From the NCBI GenBank assembly GCA_023128855.1, contig JAGMDE010000081.1, positions 1-9,532 of the forward strand: a stretch of DNA of 9,532 nucleotides, read 5' to 3'. The position numbers and the translations under genes are program-made. The notes below the pieces were generated by a model, which worked only from the letters and a program-made list of their open reading frames with translations, made no database searches and was not told where the DNA came from. Origin of the DNA: Thermoplasmatales archaeon. GTDB taxonomy: Archaea > Thermoplasmatota > E2 > DHVEG-1. Below, piece after piece: positions 5,980 through 9,532 of this stretch (positions within the stretch are counted from its first letter, which is position 1; each line of letters opens with the position of its first letter).

Positions 5980-6320
5980 CTCTGCTCCTTATAGTCTGAG
6001 AGATCAATGATCCCGACTTTATCTGCAAAAATTGTTATGATAATCATACCAGGTCCTCCCTCGGTTATGGCATGGTACAGAAGCTCAGCTGAGGAGAGGA
6101 AACTGTAATGACGCATTCCAGAGATAAACAGCAATATCTCCCATACAAGACCTATTAAGGCCACGCTCAACCATAGAAGCATAGAGAACCTGAATAACCG
6201 GTATCTTTTAGCTAAATAGACAGCAAATACTGTGAAAAAAAGCATAAAAATATAGAATGTCTGTGTTTGAAAATGTCTCGATATCTCTATTTCTTTGAAA
6301 AGCCAACTCGCAATGTCCAT
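5976..6320 (-). CDS. Small multi-pass membrane protein (pair member 1), function unknown
   Basis: This is a 114-aa protein with about three hydrophobic segments (residues about 22-38, 44-66 and 79-99). It is not assigned to a family I can name. Motifs shared with its downstream paralogue are a conserved acidic residue and GMR.Y at the end of the second segment (VWEILLFISGMRHY) and EGGPG (86-90) at the start of the third. The third segment also has YHAITEGGPGMIIITIFADK. Conserved charged residues (Glu, Arg, Glu) next to membrane segments could be functional. The ATG at 6320 is preceded by AGGGGAAATACA, a weak G-rich element, and by AT-rich TATA-like sequence around 6355-6372, so it may have its own promoter. 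It lies 105 nt downstream of a UbiA gene on the same strand and may be cotranscribed. Confidence 0.8.
   Translation of the reverse strand: MDIASWLFKEIEISRHFQTQTFYIFMLFFTVFAVYLAKRYRLFRFSMLLWLSVALIGLVWEILLFISGMRHYSFLSSAELLYHAITEGGPGMIIITIFADKVGIIDLSDYKEQR
5985..5990 (-). promoter_or_regulatory. Ribosome binding site AAGGAG inside the upstream gene
   Basis: AAGGAG lies within the final codons of the upstream membrane-protein gene, with 5 nt to the GTG at 5979. It decides this GTG start over the internal ATG codons and supports coupled translation of the pair. Confidence 0.7.
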
Positions 6321-6425
6321 TGTATTTCCCCTATTTTCAAGATGCTTATCTTCAACAATATTTAACTTTACCTATAAATGTATGTCGGAGAAAGGGATCT
6401 TGGTATTAATTACTCTTTAGATCCA

Positions 6426-7436
6426 TCATACCCTCGGCTCAAGAAGTTTACCATAGAGAACTACATTGAACACGAGATACCATACGGTTGGCAACAGCAG
6501 TAAAAACACTGTTATCCACCAGCCGAATATTGGTGACAGTATGATAAGAACCATGAAATAAGAAGTCATTTCGTGCATACTGAACAATTTTTTCAACCTA
6601 GATCTGTTAAATCTCATACTTCTCAGAAAGGTAAACAATGTCACAAAAAAAATCACCATTAAAAACACTATTATAGCTACCTGAAAAACATGTTTATCAG
6701 ACCAAAAAATCAATTGTGGTTGTAAACCAAGAAAAACAAGTAATCCTAAAAAAATAAACCTTAAACTGAATGCAAAAGCAACAAATGGTTTAGTCATCTG
6801 TACCACCTTCTGATATACATTGATGCCCATATATGTAGCTAGTGTCTTTGCACCTCCAAGGGCATCATGGGCAACATCCTTCAATCCTCCCTCCACAGCA
6901 TTGTTAAACACTATCTGGAAGAAATATAAGAGACAGACAAGGTAGACTAAAACATTAAAATCTAATGATACAGTACTCGCACCAGTAAGACAAATAAAGA
7001 AAAAACCTCCAGCTAACACAAAATCCAATCCTATTATCTTTTTACCATAAAGGTCGTATAGACCACCAAAAAGAAGGGCGATAGAGAAAAAAGACATGGT
7101 ATAAATAGACCTATAGAAAAAAAGGATAAGAGCATAGCCGCATAGAATTGATAATATTACAATAGATAATGCCTCTTTTCTAGTAATACTCCCACTGACA
7201 AGTGGCTTCTCTTTAAGATCAATAGCTTGTTTATCAACCTCAACATCCGTATATTCATTTAAGACAAAACCAAATATGTGATAACATATTCCTATAAGAA
7301 ACAAAACAACTAAATGTAATATATCACGTTGTCCAAGAACTAAACCACCGATCAAAGGTGCAGATGCAGTTGCTGCTCCAGTTTGAAGCCTAAGAAGACG
7401 TAAATATTCAAACAAAGTAGTTTTTATCGCACTCAT
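6426..7436 (-). CDS. UbiA-family prenyltransferase (tandem copy 1)
   Basis: This is a 336-aa polytopic membrane protein of the UbiA superfamily, which transfers isoprenoid chains to polar or aromatic acceptors using Mg2+-bound diphosphate. The first metal motif is NEYTDVEVD (residues 60-68; N..xD..xD with Glu in place of the usual first Asp). The family's central YD..GK segment appears as GGLYDLYGKK (124-133). The second motif is DVAHD (187-191). About eight to nine hydrophobic segments run the full length, with the usual extended C-terminus for a 330-aa member. It is paralogous to the next gene upstream, with metal motifs at nearly the same positions. The acceptor cannot be told from sequence; quinone, chlorin or lipid substrates are all possible. 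ATG 7436 fits a leaderless transcript from a TATA-like AAATAAAT about 24 nt upstream; CGGGGAAAAC precedes it. Confidence 0.88.
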   Translation of the reverse strand: MSAIKTTLFEYLRLLRLQTGAATASAPLIGGLVLGQRDILHLVVLFLIGICYHIFGFVLNEYTDVEVDKQAIDLKEKPLVSGSITRKEALSIVILSILCGYALILFFYRSIYTMSFFSIALLFGGLYDLYGKKIIGLDFVLAGGFFFICLTGASTVSLDFNVLVYLVCLLYFFQIVFNNAVEGGLKDVAHDALGGAKTLATYMGINVYQKVVQMTKPFVAFAFSLRFIFLGLLVFLGLQPQLIFWSDKHVFQVAIIVFLMVIFFVTLFTFLRSMRFNRSRLKKLFSMHEMTSYFMVLIILSPIFGWWITVFLLLLPTVWYLVFNVVLYGKLLEPRV

Positions 7437-7514
7437 GTTTTCCCCGATAGAAAGAATTTATTTCTTTTTTTCTAAGTAGAAGTAATGAATGATTTTTTAT
7501 TTAAACAATATGGG

Positions 7515-8510
7515 TTAAATAACCGGCATAAGTCTCCTATATAATAGACTAAGGAAAACACCCAGCCAGATAACTGGAAAAAAAACCAAGAAAAGCATAC
7601 CAACTAAGCCTATATAAGTAAAGAGAATAAATGGTATTACCATAAACATAAACATCTCATGAAACCCGATCGATCTCATGATTTTTTCCCGGTCGAATAA
7701 TTTAATGGTAAGAAATCGTATCATAAAGAAAATGGCGATAACAATGAGTAAAAGTGAGATGAAAAACTGCCAGGATTCAAAAGGCATCATTCGGTAAATA
7801 AAAGGTGTAATTAGCAGAAATATATTGATCATTTTTAGTATACTGACGTAAGCGATAAATTTCTTTGATATAAGGACTCTTTTTCCTTCGATTTTCACTC
7901 CCATTCTAATAGGGGTGCTCGTGCCTCCTGCAAGATAATCATGGTCAACATCCTTCAATCCTGCAACAATATTTTGAAACAGCATCTGCATGAAAGCTAA
8001 AACACCTATAACGTAGACAAGAACATTTAGATCTTGTGAAACTGAGAAACCCCCATATATAGTAAGGAAAAAAAATGATGTGGCGATAAAGTAGTCTGCA
8101 TGAGGAAAACGTTTCCCAAGGATGTCATATAACCCCCCAAATAGAAACGCTAAAAGACTGATTGGTATCAACATCACTGCTTTTTCTTGGAAGAAAACAA
8201 TGGAGAGTATAAGGGTTAAGGCAATTGACGAGAACACTATTGTTTTTGCACTTTTTATTGTAATGGATCCATCAACAAGTGGTTTCCCTTTGAGTTTTCC
8301 AGAGGTTTTATCTACGGCGATGTCTCTTAATTCATTGTATACAAAAAGGTAGAAATGAAAAAGTAAACCTATCAGAAAAAGTTCTAGATAATGATAAATT
8401 GAGAGGGAGGTTCCGGTTGCCGCTGCAGCTACAGCTGGTGCTAAACCAGTTAGAACCGCTGAATGGATTCTACCTAATCGTAAATATATCCTTATTATAT
8501 TCCAATTCAT
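7515..8510 (-). CDS. UbiA-family prenyltransferase (tandem copy 2)
   Basis: This is a 331-aa multi-pass membrane protein, paralogous to the gene 78 nt downstream. The metal motifs are NELRDIAVD (residues 59-67) and DVDHD (187-191), with GGLYDILGKR (125-134) between. The second motif sits at exactly the same residue numbers as in its neighbour. KPLVDGSIT here matches KPLVSGSIT there, and LNVLVYVIG matches FNVLVYLVC. The open frame extends to a TTG at 8531, but ATG 8510 is preferred: it is a standard codon and gives an N-terminus (MNWNIIRIYLRLGR) matching the paralogue. No SD is evident; TATA-like sequence lies within 8540-8582, so a leaderless or short-leader transcript is likely. After the second motif it has GTSTPIRMG where DGGGP synthases usually have a TLP-type stretch, so a different acceptor is plausible. 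Confidence 0.87.
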   Translation of the reverse strand: MNWNIIRIYLRLGRIHSAVLTGLAPAVAAAATGTSLSIYHYLELFLIGLLFHFYLFVYNELRDIAVDKTSGKLKGKPLVDGSITIKSAKTIVFSSIALTLILSIVFFQEKAVMLIPISLLAFLFGGLYDILGKRFPHADYFIATSFFFLTIYGGFSVSQDLNVLVYVIGVLAFMQMLFQNIVAGLKDVDHDYLAGGTSTPIRMGVKIEGKRVLISKKFIAYVSILKMINIFLLITPFIYRMMPFESWQFFISLLLIVIAIFFMIRFLTIKLFDREKIMRSIGFHEMFMFMVIPFILFTYIGLVGMLFLVFFPVIWLGVFLSLLYRRLMPVI

Positions 8511-8662
8511 GACTTCCACATGTTTTTTCAAGTTAAGGAAAATAAATTATGTATAGCAGATAAAATAGTTTGCCCTATAAATTTTTCGTCTTTTTAGAAA
8601 CATAGACTAAATCTTATCCAATATCCATGTTCATGTTTGAGATTATCTAATCAAGTTTGGTA

Positions 8663-8677
8663 ACGAGGCACCCTCGT
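8663..8677. other. GC-rich inverted repeat ACGAGG-CAC-CCTCGT
   Basis: A perfect 6-bp inverted repeat with a 3-nt centre stands out in the AT-rich intergenic region between two divergent prenyltransferase genes. It lies about 70 bp upstream of the TATA box of the right-hand gene. It could be an operator or a short RNA hairpin; its function is unknown. Nothing gene-like is seen elsewhere in 8532-8795. Confidence 0.45.
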
Positions 8678-8743
8678 ATATCTTTCTACTTCCGTATTTC
8701 ATCACCTTATTACTGCTTCCCAAATAATTCTTTTCATTATTCT

Positions 8744-8757
8744 TTAATATATATAAA
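8744..8757 (+). promoter_or_regulatory. TATA box of the right-hand prenyltransferase
   Basis: TTAATATATATAAA is an excellent match to an archaeal TATA element. Its centre near 8750 predicts transcription start near 8777, a leader of about 20 nt before the ATG at 8796. No SD is present in the leader. Confidence 0.6.
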
Positions 8758-8795
8758 AGAATTAATCAACGCCAGTAGCTTTATCTCTCTTACAT

Positions 8796-9532
8796 ATGAA
8801 AACTTTAACAGCATGGATTAGAATTATCCGTCCACCTATCGTCTTCATCAGCTGCCTTGGAGTGCTAGTGGGTGCATTGAACAGTGCAGTGTTCCTAAAA
8901 ACAGAGTTATCAAACTTTCAAATATTTATGGTATTACTTGGATCTTTTTTCCTTGCTTCAGGCCTCATGATTCATAATGATGTAACTGATTTAGAATCAG
9001 ATAAGGTGAACAGGCCGCATAAACCTCTTTCAACAGGTGCTATAAGTGTAAAAACAGCATATGTTGTAGGACCCTTTTTGATGATTTTATCAATTTTCAT
9101 TGCTTTATTGGTTAACATTAAAGATAATGGTGCCCTTAACGTGAATTGTGGGATACTAACTTTTTTAATTGTTTTTATGGGACTCTGTTATAACCATTAC
9201 GGAAAATATCATGGTATTTGGGGTCATATCACTGTCGCTGTGGGTGTAGGAGTTATCCCCTACTGGGGTTCGATTGCAGTTTTCCCCAACGAAATTTTTC
9301 TTATGTTACCTATTGCTTTAGCAATTTTTACTCAGGAGATAGGAAGAGAAATAATGGTTAACGCTGGTGATTTTAGAGGAGATCTTAAAGCAGGGTTTAG
9401 GACATTACCAGTACAGCTTGGAAGGAAACGTTCCATGCTTATCGCTTTAGTTTTTTATTTAGCTTTTATCCCTCTTTATCCTCTACCTGCCTATGACTGG
9501 CTTGGATTAGGTGTTCCACAGGTATTTGGTCC
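8796..9532 (+). CDS. UbiA-family prenyltransferase, DGGGP synthase-like, 3' end outside window
   Basis: The reading frame is open from ATG 8796 to the right edge, 245 visible residues. It starts MKTLTAWIRIIRPPIV, typical of UbiA proteins. The first metal motif is canonical, NDVTDLESD (residues 61-69), followed by K.NRPHKPLSTGAIS. The second is DFRGD (192-196), followed by LKAGFRTLP (197-205); the D..GD..xG.RTLP arrangement is characteristic of archaeal digeranylgeranylglyceryl phosphate synthases and close relatives. It is thus a better ether-lipid candidate than the two minus-strand copies, from which it is clearly diverged. DGGGP synthase attaches the second geranylgeranyl chain to GGGP in the membrane. 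Other UbiA functions (chlorophyll-synthase-like, menaquinone) cannot be excluded. It is transcribed divergently from the tandem pair under a strong TATA box. Confidence 0.85.
   Translation, partial: MKTLTAWIRIIRPPIVFISCLGVLVGALNSAVFLKTELSNFQIFMVLLGSFFLASGLMIHNDVTDLESDKVNRPHKPLSTGAISVKTAYVVGPFLMILSIFIALLVNIKDNGALNVNCGILTFLIVFMGLCYNHYGKYHGIWGHITVAVGVGVIPYWGSIAVFPNEIFLMLPIALAIFTQEIGREIMVNAGDFRGDLKAGFRTLPVQLGRKRSMLIALVFYLAFIPLYPLPAYDWLGLGVPQVFG

Noticed and set aside
5611..6320. Pair interpreted as heterodimeric lycopene cyclase (CrtYc/CrtYd type)
   Set aside because: Size and pairing fit, but the characteristic proline-glutamate motif is not seen and the shared motifs (GMR.Y, E.xPG) are different.
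1..9532. CRISPR arrays, tRNA or rRNA genes, insertion sequences
   Set aside because: No regularly spaced repeats, tRNA-like arms, rRNA segments or transposase-like frames were found on either strand.

Overview
The window looks archaeal and AT-rich. It has TATA-type promoters, T-rich stretches in place of hairpin terminators, several starts without a Shine-Dalgarno (SD) site, a geranylgeranyl-reductase-family flavoprotein, UbiA-family prenyltransferases and secreted PKD/DUF11 proteins. From memory of such gene sets, an uncultivated Thermoplasmatota lineage (marine benthic group D-like) is my best guess, but no marker gene here proves it.

Left part (1-3763): three surface or secreted protein genes on the + strand. 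The first enters from the left edge (PKD-like domain plus a beta-sandwich). The second is a 731-aa secreted alpha/alpha-toroid + DUF11 + PKD protein with a distinctive C-terminal tail, NHPNLFPILQRLLQRLGL. The third is a 149-aa secreted beta-rich protein. A copy of the same tail lies out of frame just after its stop codon. Genes two and three share a near-identical promoter block (10-bp palindrome, TATA-like box and AT block at fixed spacing) and the same strong SD, so they look co-regulated.

Middle (3764-5610): a 13-bp tandem repeat, then an intact FAD-dependent geranylgeranyl reductase family gene on the + strand. It is followed by a decayed fragment of a second, different member of that family.

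Right part (5611-9532): a minus-strand block of four membrane-protein genes in two tandem paralogous pairs: two small roughly 3-TM proteins with overlapping reading frames, and two UbiA-family prenyltransferases. A third, more DGGGP-synthase-like UbiA gene is divergently transcribed and runs off the right edge. Together, reductase and prenyltransferases suggest isoprenoid membrane-lipid or isoprenoid-quinone chemistry. The two small membrane proteins are unassigned and may be accessory to it; that link is inference from position only.
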